Source of the DNA: Pirellulales bacterium | GTDB lineage: Bacteria > Planctomycetota > Planctomycetia > Pirellulales > Thermoguttaceae | Assembly: GCA_020846145.1 (NCBI GenBank) | Contig: JADLEL010000199.1 | Location: 1 to 60,457, forward strand | Length of the DNA stretch: 60,457 nt | Direction of reading: 5' to 3' | Part shown: one piece after another, positions 35,473 to 43,025 of the stretch | Position numbering within the stretch: the first letter of the stretch is position 1 | How the letters are laid out: each line of letters starts with the position of its first letter | Made by a program: the position numbers and the translations under genes | Notes under the pieces: model-generated | What the model was told of the DNA's origin: nothing | The model's database searches: none | The model's input: the letters and a program-made list of their open reading frames with translations, nothing else

Positions 35473-36420
35473 ATGCAAAATCCTCCCAAAATCCTCGTCG
35501 TCGGCAGCGTGAATACCGACATGGTCGTCAAGGGCAAACGCCTCCCCGCGCCGGGCGAAACCGTCACCGGCGGGCAATTCGTTTTGGCGGGCGGCGGGAA
35601 AGGGGCCAACCAGGCCGTCGCCGCCGCGCGCTTGGGGTGCCGCGTTACGCTCGTCGCCAAAGTCGGCCAAGACATGTTCGGCGACCAATCGATCGAGCAA
35701 TACCGGCGCGAAGGCATCCTCACCGACGGCATCCTCCGCGACCCGGACCATGCCACGGGCGTGGCGCTCATTCTCGTCGATGAAAAAGGCGAGAACCAAA
35801 TCTCCGTGGCCTCCGGCGCGAATCACGCACTCACGCCCGCGGAAGTCGAAACGGCCGCTCCGCTCCTCCGCGATGCCGACCTCTTGATGCTGCAAATGGA
35901 AATTCCGCTCGACTGCGTGCGGCGGGCCGCCGAACTGGCCGCCGACCGCAAAATTCCCGTGATTCTCAATCCCGCGCCCGCCGCGCCGCTGGACGCCTCC
36001 ATCCTCCGGCTGGTTACGTATTTAACGCCCAACGAGACCGAGGCCGAACAACTCACCGGCATTCCCGTCCGCGACGAGGACTCGGCCCGAGCGGCCGCGC
36101 AAAAGCTGCTCGATGCCGGCGTGAAACACGTCATCATCACCCTCGGCGCGAAGGGGGCCTTGGCGATCGACGCCGACGGAATGCGAATGGCGCCGGGCTT
36201 TCCCGTCAAGGCCGTCGATACCACCGCCGCCGGCGACGCCTTTAACGGGGGGCTGGCCTGCGAACTGGCCGCGGGCAAGCCGCTCCTCGAGGCCGTCCGC
36301 CGGGCGAACCTGGTCGGCGCGCTCTCCGTCACCAAACTCGGCGCGCAGCCCTCGTTGCCCACCGCCGAAGAATTCGAGAAATTCGCAAAACGGGCCGAAT
36401 TATCCGATAAACTCGCGTAA
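35473..36420 (+). CDS. rbsK: ribokinase
   Basis: This 315-residue PfkB-family kinase starts with VVGSVNTDMVVKGKRLPAPG and has the Gly-rich sugar-binding block GGGKGANQAVAAARLG near residue 38. The C-terminal DTTAAGDAFNGGLA near 250 holds the catalytic Asp. YLTPNETEAEQLTG near 185 is also typical. It phosphorylates ribose at O-5 for entry to the pentose phosphate pathway. Position after a GRP-type transporter supports the substrate. It is part of a four-gene plus-strand run ending with the FixJ-like regulator. Confidence 0.9.
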   Translation: MQNPPKILVVGSVNTDMVVKGKRLPAPGETVTGGQFVLAGGGKGANQAVAAARLGCRVTLVAKVGQDMFGDQSIEQYRREGILTDGILRDPDHATGVALILVDEKGENQISVASGANHALTPAEVETAAPLLRDADLLMLQMEIPLDCVRRAAELAADRKIPVILNPAPAAPLDASILRLVTYLTPNETEAEQLTGIPVRDEDSARAAAQKLLDAGVKHVIITLGAKGALAIDADGMRMAPGFPVKAVDTTAAGDAFNGGLACELAAGKPLLEAVRRANLVGALSVTKLGAQPSLPTAEEFEKFAKRAELSDKLA

Positions 36421-36424
36421 CATC

Positions 36425-36625
36425 ATGAATACTATCCATGCGGGCGGCGGCAATGCTTTTCGGGCGGCGATTCGCGCGGAGTACGCAGCCTGCAAGCAAG
36501 AGCTAATAAAACTCCTCCGCGAGGCCGGCTCCGAGCGGGAGCGAGGCCAACTGGCGGAGGAACTGCGAGAGTTGGAGGCCAAATTCCGCGCCCAAACCGC
36601 CCATTGGCGATATCGGTTGTTCTAA
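36425..36625 (+). CDS. small charged protein, function unknown
   Basis: This 66-residue protein starts 4 bp after rbsK. Residues 18-55 are strongly charged and helical (ELIKLLREAGSERERGQLAEEL), compatible with a short coiled coil. It has no membrane segment or named domain. Position within the run from the transporter to the FixJ-like gene supports it being real; no clear ribosome site was seen, so coupling to rbsK is likely. Confidence 0.6.
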   Translation: MNTIHAGGGNAFRAAIRAEYAACKQELIKLLREAGSERERGQLAEELRELEAKFRAQTAHWRYRLF

Positions 36626-36647
36626 ATAACTAAGCGGAGTTGTTGAT

Positions 36648-37268
36648 TTGACCCGCCCCGGCGAACCGACGGTGTTTCTGCTCGACGACGATCCCGCCGC
36701 GCGGCAAGCGATCGCGGCGATGACCCGTTCGCTGGAAATGCCGCTCGAGATCGTCGCGTCGGCCGACGATTTTCTCGACAAGTTCGATCCCGCACGGCCC
36801 GGCTGCCTCGTGGTCGAAGTCCATTCGCCCGGCATCAAGGGCTTGGAATTGCTGGAAAAACTCCGCGCGGCCGGCGTTTTTTTCGCCGCGGTCGCCGTCT
36901 CGGCCAAGGCCGACGCGGCCGCCGCCGTGCGGGCCATGCGGGCCGGGGCAATCGATTTTCTGGCGAAACCGCTCGACGAGGAGCGGCTCTGGTCCGCGCT
37001 CCAGGAGGCGCTCCAGCGCGACGCGGAATATCGGCGGCGGCAGGCGCAAGTGGAACGCATCCGCCGGCGGATGGAAAGACTCAACGAAGGCGAACTCGCC
37101 GTGCTCGAACTGATGCAAGCCGGCAAGCCGAACCGGGAGATCGCCGAATCGCTCAAGCTCAGCGTCCGCGCCGTCGAGGTCCGCCGCGCGAAGATCATGG
37201 AGAAAATGAAAGTCTCCTCGCTGGCCGAATTGCTCCGCAACGTCATTCTGCTGGAATTCTTTTCCTGA
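36648..37268 (+). CDS. FixJ-like response regulator with Glu in place of phosphoacceptor Asp
   Basis: The 206-residue protein has a receiver domain (residues 8-120) and a LuxR-type HTH (140-200: LNEGELAVLELMQAGKPNREIAESL, then SVRAVEVRRAKIMEKM). The acidic pocket LLDDDP is intact and Lys is present in FLAKPL. The phosphoacceptor position reads VVEVHSPG, with Glu where FixJ proteins have LDVRMPG. Glu can mimic phosphorylated Asp, so the regulator may be always on. The start is TTG 36648 with GGAG upstream. No histidine kinase gene is adjacent. Confidence 0.85.
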   Translation: MTRPGEPTVFLLDDDPAARQAIAAMTRSLEMPLEIVASADDFLDKFDPARPGCLVVEVHSPGIKGLELLEKLRAAGVFFAAVAVSAKADAAAAVRAMRAGAIDFLAKPLDEERLWSALQEALQRDAEYRRRQAQVERIRRRMERLNEGELAVLELMQAGKPNREIAESLKLSVRAVEVRRAKIMEKMKVSSLAELLRNVILLEFFS

Positions 37269-37395
37269 TGCACGCGCTCGTTATGGGAGGATTTTCCGCA
37301 GAGTCGGCGGCGCGGGGATTCATGATTCCACCGTTGGAACGGCTTTTGAAATCGTCGCGGCTCGCCGTTCTCGTTGCGAGCCTATTGTTCGCCGG

Positions 37396-38676
37396 CTACC
37401 GGGTAGGCGCCGGGACGTTGGCGCGGCCGGGGGCGGCGGGGTGCTTCTCGAGCACGGCTTGCAGTTTCTTCCTTGCCGCGGCGGGAGCCTCATCGGTCGC
37501 GTCCGCGGCGACGGGGATTTCCTTGAACGGCGCTTCGGCCAGATCGAACAACTCGCCGCCGCCCGTCAGCTTGAACCGCGCGTCGCGGACGTAGGATCGC
37601 CCGTTGAGTTCCACATACACCCAGTCGCGCGGCGATCCCCTTTCGCCCCGGATTTGCGGCGCGAAACTATGGCTGTCGAGCGTTACGCCTTCGGGCAGCT
37701 TCGCGCCCGCCAACTCGGCGAACGTGGCGAAGAAATCGCTGAAGTCGGTCAGATCGCGGTTCACCTTTCCCGCGGGCGTTGCGCCGGGCCAATTGACCAC
37801 CAGCGGCACGCGGCTGCCCCCCTCGAGCATCGACGCCTTCTGGCCGCTAATGGGCTTGCCGTCCACCGTCGCCTGCTTTACGCCGAAGCGCGCCGTGCCG
37901 TTGTCGCCCGTGAACAGCACCAGCGTCTTTTCCCGCAAGCGCTGCCGGTCGAGTTCCTCGATGAGCATGCCCACGAGCTTGTCCATGTACTCCACGTTAT
38001 CGGTGTAAAGCTGTTCGGGCGACGCCCCCGGCTTGCTGTCGGGCGTGCGCACGATCGGGCCGTGAAGGTGCGACAGCGAATAGTACACGAAAAACGGCCG
38101 GTCCTTGTGCCGGGCGATGAAATCGGCCACGAACCGGTGCATGATGCCGGGCAGATAAGTTCTGGCTGGAAGGTCTTTCTGCTCGCCGTTGACCGTGTAA
38201 AACGTGGTCTGCTTACGCCAGAAGCGGCCGCTGCCGGGATAGACCAGATACTCGTCGAAGCCCCATTCGCCGGGGCCGAGGCAAATCTGTCCCCACTTGC
38301 CCACGCTGGCGGTCGCGTAGCCGGCCTTTTTCAGCACGGTGGGAATCATGATTTCGCGGCTCGGGTCCACCGCGTTCCGGCTCTGATTGCTGTTCAAGCC
38401 CGTGCGGAACGGATAACGCCCGGTCAGCAATTGGCAGCGCGACGGCCCGCACAGCGGAGTCGCGTAGCAATACTCGAACCGCGTGCCCCCCGCGGCAAGC
38501 GCGTCGATGTGCGGCGTCTTGAACGGCCCGCCGTAGCAATGGATATCTCCCAGGCCGACGTCGTCGGACAAAATGAGGATGATGTTCGGCCGCGAGGCGG
38601 CGGGCGCATCGGCCGCCCGGACGATGGCCGACGCGAACGAGATCGACGCCAGCAGAACGATAGCAGTTCGGATCAT
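37396..38676 (-). CDS. secreted sulfatase (formylglycine-dependent)
   Basis: The 426-residue protein has a signal peptide (TAIVLLASISFASAIVRA) and the sulfatase metal site NIILILSDDVGLGD. The active-site motif LCGPSRCQLLTGRYP holds the C-x-P-S-R signature whose Cys becomes formylglycine. VLFTGDNGT is a second metal-site block. It cleaves sulfate esters from sugars or aryl compounds in the periplasm or outside. ATG 38676 has AGGAGG upstream and is preferred over 38736. Planctomycetes carry many such genes for algal polysaccharides. It is about 160 bp away from the divergent methyltransferase gene. Confidence 0.9.
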   Translation of the reverse strand: MIRTAIVLLASISFASAIVRAADAPAASRPNIILILSDDVGLGDIHCYGGPFKTPHIDALAAGGTRFEYCYATPLCGPSRCQLLTGRYPFRTGLNSNQSRNAVDPSREIMIPTVLKKAGYATASVGKWGQICLGPGEWGFDEYLVYPGSGRFWRKQTTFYTVNGEQKDLPARTYLPGIMHRFVADFIARHKDRPFFVYYSLSHLHGPIVRTPDSKPGASPEQLYTDNVEYMDKLVGMLIEELDRQRLREKTLVLFTGDNGTARFGVKQATVDGKPISGQKASMLEGGSRVPLVVNWPGATPAGKVNRDLTDFSDFFATFAELAGAKLPEGVTLDSHSFAPQIRGERGSPRDWVYVELNGRSYVRDARFKLTGGGELFDLAEAPFKEIPVAADATDEAPAAARKKLQAVLEKHPAAPGRANVPAPTR

Positions 38677-38839
38677 CGGTATTCCTCCTGGGAATCGAGG
38701 TGCGAAAAGTGCCAAAAGTCCCGCGGGGACTTCCACAGAGCATTATATCCACTATTTCAGGTTGGGGTAGTCTCCCGGAATCGGGCAAAATCGTTAGAAT
38801 GGCGGGCGGAATCCGAGAATCGGGCCGGAAAAACTCGCC

Positions 38840-40540
38840 ATGAAAGTCGAAATGCGCCTTCCGCCGCGAGCCAAATTCAATCCCGAATTGGGAATCTACG
38901 ATCTCGATTGGAGCGACGAGTCGGCGCGAAAAAAATCCGGCAGCTATTACACTCCGCCCTGCCTCATCGATTGCCTGCTGGATTTCGCTATTAAGTGGAG
39001 AGTGGAGAGTGGAGAGTGGAGAGAAACGAGGGACGAGGGGAGAGAAACGAGGGACGAGGGGAGAGAAACAAGGGACGAGGGGCGAGGGGTGAGGGGCGAG
39101 GGGAGAGAGACGTACGACAACGCGATTCAAGCTCACTCTCCACTCTCCCCTCTCCCCTCTCCACTTCTCTCTCTCCCCTCTCCCCTCTCCCCTCTCCCCT
39201 TGAAAATCTGCGATCCCGCCTGCGGCACCGGCCACTTCCTCGTGCCGGCGGCTCGGCGAATCGCTCGGCGGTTGGCAATGGATCGCTGGGGCGAGGAACA
39301 TCCATCGGCCGAAAAAGTGCAAGCGATGCTCACCGGCGCGATCGAACATTGCATCTACGGCGCGGATATCGAGTCGGCGGCAGTCGAATTGTGCAGATAC
39401 AATCTTTGGCTTGCGGCGGGCCAGCCCGCCGGAATGCCCCCGCTCCTCGAACGCCGCATCCGCCGCGGCGACAGCCTCTTCTTCCCCTGGCGTTCGGCCT
39501 TTCCCGAAGTCTTCGCCGACGGCGGCTTCGACGCGGTGATCGGCAATCCGCCCTTCGTCAACGCCATCGAAGGCGCGATCCCGCCGGAAACCAAGAAACG
39601 CCTCGCCGCCCTCTCCCGCGAATTGCGCGGCACGGCCGATCTGGCCTTCCATTTCGTCCGCTTGAGCCACGAACTTGTCCGTGCCGGCGGAACCGTCGGG
39701 CTGGTGCTGCCGAAAACATTTTTGAACGCCGACGCGGCCGTCAAATTGCGCGAACGGCTGTGCCGCGAACGGCCGCCGTCGATGATTCACGTTCCGCCGA
39801 GAGGGGTCTATTTTCCCGGCGCGTCGGCTTACACTTGCCTGGTCGTGCTCGGCGGCGATTCGACCTGCGCGGTCTCCGACGACGAATCGCCCGCGGAAGC
39901 CGCCTGGCGTCGGAGCGCGATTTCGCATTCCAACTGGTGGCGTTCGGTGCAGACGATATTGGGGCGACTCGAAGAATTGCCCCCCGGCGAGTTCGTCCCG
40001 CTCGGCGCGCATTTCGAAGTCGCGGCAAGCATGACCGCCGGCGACGCCTACGCGGTCAAGCCTTTCGTCCGCGACGATGCCGCCGCGGGAGGCCCGAAAT
40101 TCGTTACCACAGGCCTCATCGAGCCCTTCGCTTGCAACTGGGGGCGGAAAGAATGCCGCTATTTAGGCTCGACCTACGCCCGGCCGCGAATCGTTGCCGA
40201 CGGCAAGCTCTCGCCCCCGCTGGCCGCCCGATTGAAAAAAGCGGCGACGCGGCCGAAACTGCTCGTGGCCGGTCTGTGCGACCGGTTCGAGGCGTTTTTC
40301 GATCCGCACGGCGAGTATCTCGGCGCGGTCTCCACCTATTCCATCTTCCATCCCGAAGACGATGTGCATTCGCTCGAAAAACTCTGCGCGTGGCTCAATT
40401 CCCCCCGCGCCACGGCTTTGCTCCGCGCCGAGTTGGGCGCCGCCTCGGTCGGCGGCGGCTTCATGACCCTCAAGAAAAAAACGCTCCAAGAATTGCCGGT
40501 GCCCATTGGAAGTAGAAGGATTTACGAAAAAGGAAACTAA
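38840..40540 (+). CDS. orphan adenine-type DNA methyltransferase with heptamer-repeat insertion
   Basis: This 566-residue protein has N6-adenine methyltransferase motif I (DPACGTGHF near residue 128) and motif IV (GNPPF near 235), with SGSYYTPPCLIDCLLDF upstream as in Eco57I/TaqI-like enzymes. The C-terminal part is a probable target-recognition region. About 70 residues (52-120) between the YYTP block and motif I are encoded by in-phase 7-bp units (ETRDEGR three times, then a Ser/Pro/Leu tract). No endonuclease partner is adjacent. The last 11 or so codons are AT-rich and may come from the island at 40510-42900. Confidence 0.85.
   Translation: MKVEMRLPPRAKFNPELGIYDLDWSDESARKKSGSYYTPPCLIDCLLDFAIKWRVESGEWRETRDEGRETRDEGRETRDEGRGVRGEGRETYDNAIQAHSPLSPLPSPLLSLPSPLSPLPLKICDPACGTGHFLVPAARRIARRLAMDRWGEEHPSAEKVQAMLTGAIEHCIYGADIESAAVELCRYNLWLAAGQPAGMPPLLERRIRRGDSLFFPWRSAFPEVFADGGFDAVIGNPPFVNAIEGAIPPETKKRLAALSRELRGTADLAFHFVRLSHELVRAGGTVGLVLPKTFLNADAAVKLRERLCRERPPSMIHVPPRGVYFPGASAYTCLVVLGGDSTCAVSDDESPAEAAWRRSAISHSNWWRSVQTILGRLEELPPGEFVPLGAHFEVAASMTAGDAYAVKPFVRDDAAAGGPKFVTTGLIEPFACNWGRKECRYLGSTYARPRIVADGKLSPPLAARLKKAATRPKLLVAGLCDRFEAFFDPHGEYLGAVSTYSIFHPEDDVHSLEKLCAWLNSPRATALLRAELGAASVGGGFMTLKKKTLQELPVPIGSRRIYEKGN
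38994..39112 (+). repeat. heptamer array, purine-rich arm (17 units) in the methyltransferase
   Basis: Seventeen consecutive 7-bp units are in exact phase. Four are agtggag; the rest are agaaacg, agggacg, aggggag and near variants. Three higher-order 21-bp repeats give ETRDEGR three times. All are in the coding frame. Confidence 0.9.
39135..39197 (+). repeat. heptamer array, pyrimidine-rich arm (9 units) in the methyltransferase
   Basis: Nine in-phase units follow: actctcc twice, cctctcc twice, acttctc, tctctcc, and cctctcc three times. They are partly complementary to the purine arm at 38994-39112, so the pair could form a long hairpin around the 22-bp spacer. Confidence 0.9.
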
Positions 40541-40551
40541 TTCATCGCGGA

Positions 40552-41385
40552 TTATGCAAGTGAATCCGACAGGTTTTCGGTGTCAATGTTAAGTTCTGCA
40601 GAGATGGCTGACTGTCTAAGTATCTTCATCCAATCTATTAAACGTACAGCGTGGTCTCGTGTAAGATCATCGAAATTCTTTATATGAATATGAATTACTA
40701 AGGAAGCGCCTAGGATTTGGGCAGGATGAATTGCGTGATCTTGTGGACGGGGGGGAGACACATCAACCGGCCCTTGGCCAACTCTGAATATTTCTTGTGT
40801 TTGTTGTGGTCTTTCGATTTCGTCAAAATTACCTTTCGTTAATGTGCCGTTCTCATCCACATCAATCAGACCAGTATAGATGATGAAATCGATTAAGTAA
40901 TCTAATGCGTTGGAATCGCCTTCACTTGCTCCGCACTTGATTGCAAGGCTCTTTTTGAATTCTTCCTTGGTAAGCGTGGGGCGCAGAGTAAAGATTTGAA
41001 TGCTGACTTGGCCAAACCAGCAACCGGCTGCAATTCTACGTAAATGAGATTTTGCTCCAACTTCATCCCAGGCGGCCTCTCGGGCAAAACGAATGGCTCC
41101 TTCGTTAGGGACATAGTAACCATACTTGGGTGAACTAAGAATCTCTGAATCGGCGAGAAATCGATTGTTGCGGCTGACTAAGGTGGAATTCAGACCCGCT
41201 GCGCTGGCTACATCCTTGTAAGTAATTGGGGTTTCACCCCCATTGGATGCGACCGCATAGCCTTTTATGATTTTTACTAAGGTGTCAGCTCCAGACTGAG
41301 GCAAAGCGAGTTCTGCCGATAATTTCGGAGCGCGTGCTTTCCTAGTTTCTTCCTTTGGAAGTTCAGACTCATTCATCGGGGTCAC
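40552..41385 (-). CDS. partner protein of the ATPase, winged-helix-like, function unknown
   Basis: This is a 277-residue soluble protein. Residues 35-100 (ITYKDVASAAGLNSTLVSRNNRFLAD) look like a winged helix. The C-terminal part ends in LVIHIHIKNFDDLTRDHAVRLIDWMKILRQ. It overlaps the ATPase gene by 17 bp, so the two form a unit. Base composition is clearly more AT-rich than the flanks. It converges on the methyltransferase gene with an 11-bp gap. No catalytic motif is visible; DNA binding is an inference from the HTH-like region. Pairing with a P-loop ATPase suggests a defence or mobile-element role, unproven. Confidence 0.7.
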   Translation of the reverse strand: MTPMNESELPKEETRKARAPKLSAELALPQSGADTLVKIIKGYAVASNGGETPITYKDVASAAGLNSTLVSRNNRFLADSEILSSPKYGYYVPNEGAIRFAREAAWDEVGAKSHLRRIAAGCWFGQVSIQIFTLRPTLTKEEFKKSLAIKCGASEGDSNALDYLIDFIIYTGLIDVDENGTLTKGNFDEIERPQQTQEIFRVGQGPVDVSPPRPQDHAIHPAQILGASLVIHIHIKNFDDLTRDHAVRLIDWMKILRQSAISAELNIDTENLSDSLA

Positions 41386-42775
41386 CTATTTCCAATGCTT
41401 TTGCGTAGAGAAAAGGAATTTCAAAACTGTCGGACAAATTGACTGCTTTTTTGTCTTTGATGGCTAAAGCACCGACACGAACTAGATCGGCAATCACTAT
41501 TTTTGCATCCAAGGGTTCTTTTTTTCCTAATGCTATACTTAATTCATCTCGCGTGAAATGTCGGGATTTGCCGCCTTTGAGTTGATCGTAAGTATCTTTG
41601 AAGTTCTGAAAAACTTGCAGAAAATCAGTTAGTTTTGACGCGGCTGTCTGTTGCAAAGCTTTTTGTAATGCAAAACACGAAATCAATTTCCCATGATTGG
41701 GAGGGTGGATACCCTGGATATTGAAGTTTTCCTGCGCTTTCTGAGCTTGGATACAGAAATTGATCAAATCCCGCGGGAGGACATCGCCGTTCCCATCTTT
41801 AAGTAACTCGTATAAATCGTCGAAACTTATTGGCGGTTTTGTTCCCCAATCGAAAACGTCCTGTATCCATCGAATGCTATTGGGATAATCAAGGGGGATT
41901 ATGACGCCGGGATGCAGTACTCGGAGCCGATGGGCAAGCATAATCGCCAAATCTTCTTTAGACCATCTCAATTCCAACTTGAGAGCGCTGAAGTGATCTT
42001 TGTTGACATAGGTTAAGGAGTGATAAATATCGGTCCGGAAGAAGAGCTTTATTCTGATCCGTTTTAGCCTGATAAGTTCGGCTACCGAACGCATCATGTT
42101 GCTTAAAAGATTTTCAACATCATCGTGCGAGTGACCGTTCAAGGATACTTCATCCAAAGTATCCAGGCAAATCCACAAATCGGATCCGCGATCATCAAGC
42201 CATTTATCGGCGGAGTAAATAACATAGTCGATTTCCGTATGCTCCAAAGGGGATTTTGTCGAGAGCTCGGTCTGAATACCTGCAAAATCAATTTTGATCG
42301 GCGCTGAACGCATTGCTTGCCACTTTGTGGGCACTTCTCGTACCAATCCCCAACGGGCTAAAAACCGCTTGAAACTCTTTTCGAGTTCATTGGGTAAAGC
42401 CTGTTTCAAACAATAATTAGCAATCAGACTGGCTATATAAAATCGCCAGAGAGTGATTTCGGAAGAGTTTCTGATCTTTTGAAGAGTCGTCCAATGATCC
42501 CGAAGCTGCGGTTCGTCGTGGATCCATAAATTCGGACTGGAAAAGATTTTTATTTCCGACTCTAATTCCTGAAACATCTTGAAGATCGCACTCTTACCGG
42601 CGCCTTTAGCGCCCAGGACCAAATAGGTTTTTTCGGAGCAAGCGGATTGGAACGAACCGGAGCGATAGAAATAGTCCTTCAGATTCTTCTCTTGCTGGGC
42701 AGCGCCAAGCCCAAAATCAATTTTAACCAAATCGCTCACGTTGGCACCTAATCTCAGTTTTGTGTCGATTTTCAA
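41369..42775 (-). CDS. P-loop ATPase (resembles the Sll1717 family)
   Basis: This is a 468-residue protein. Walker A is YLVLGAKGAGKSAIFKMF near residues 51-68. A Walker B-like hydrophobic strand ends WICLDTLDEVS near 217, and LIRLKRIRIKLFFRTDIYHS follows with a sensor-like Arg. The sequence fits the STAND/AAA-like ATPases annotated as P-loop ATPase Sll1717 family, some of which occur in defence islands. Low GC and different codon use suggest recent transfer. It is the first gene of a two-gene unit with 40552-41385; about 220 bp of AT-rich DNA upstream may hold the promoter. Confidence 0.78.
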   Translation of the reverse strand: MKIDTKLRLGANVSDLVKIDFGLGAAQQEKNLKDYFYRSGSFQSACSEKTYLVLGAKGAGKSAIFKMFQELESEIKIFSSPNLWIHDEPQLRDHWTTLQKIRNSSEITLWRFYIASLIANYCLKQALPNELEKSFKRFLARWGLVREVPTKWQAMRSAPIKIDFAGIQTELSTKSPLEHTEIDYVIYSADKWLDDRGSDLWICLDTLDEVSLNGHSHDDVENLLSNMMRSVAELIRLKRIRIKLFFRTDIYHSLTYVNKDHFSALKLELRWSKEDLAIMLAHRLRVLHPGVIIPLDYPNSIRWIQDVFDWGTKPPISFDDLYELLKDGNGDVLPRDLINFCIQAQKAQENFNIQGIHPPNHGKLISCFALQKALQQTAASKLTDFLQVFQNFKDTYDQLKGGKSRHFTRDELSIALGKKEPLDAKIVIADLVRVGALAIKDKKAVNLSDSFEIPFLYAKALEIGDPDE

Positions 42776-42976
42776 CTCATGCCAGTCAAGAATGGCAGCC
42801 CCTCTGCCGGGTTACTGAGCATTGTTCCCATAAATGTGTGATGATTATCAATTATTCTATTCTAGCAAAAGCGAAAAGGACTTGAAAGCCGGGTTCTGCG
42901 TTCCATGCTTGATGGGCTAGTAGGTTGATCGGCTGTCCTTTGTGGAGCGACAACAGGAACAAACAAGGTTTTCATA

Positions 42977-43025
42977 ATCCCCCATCCCCTATCCCCTATC
43001 CCCTATCCCCTATCCCCCATCCCCT
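42977..43025. repeat. heptamer repeat (ATCCCCY)7 at the end of the TPR gene
   Basis: Seven in-phase units of atcccct or atccccc span the 3' end of the TPR gene. On the coding strand they read ggggata, giving the tail RGWGIGDRG, and the TAG stop codon itself comes from the repeat. Confidence 0.88.

Noticed and set aside
39001..39105. 21-bp repeats considered as a CRISPR array
   Set aside because: The repeats are directly adjacent with no spacers, are built of 7-bp units and are in a coding frame. No cas gene is present.
38213..40012. 599-codon minus-strand frame across the sulfatase and methyltransferase genes
   Set aside because: It overlaps two genes with clear catalytic motifs and consists partly of repeat-derived sequence.
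38840..42775. A complete restriction-modification or BREX/DISARM system
   Set aside because: Only the methyltransferase and an ATPase pair were found. No endonuclease, helicase or phosphatase gene of those systems is in the window.
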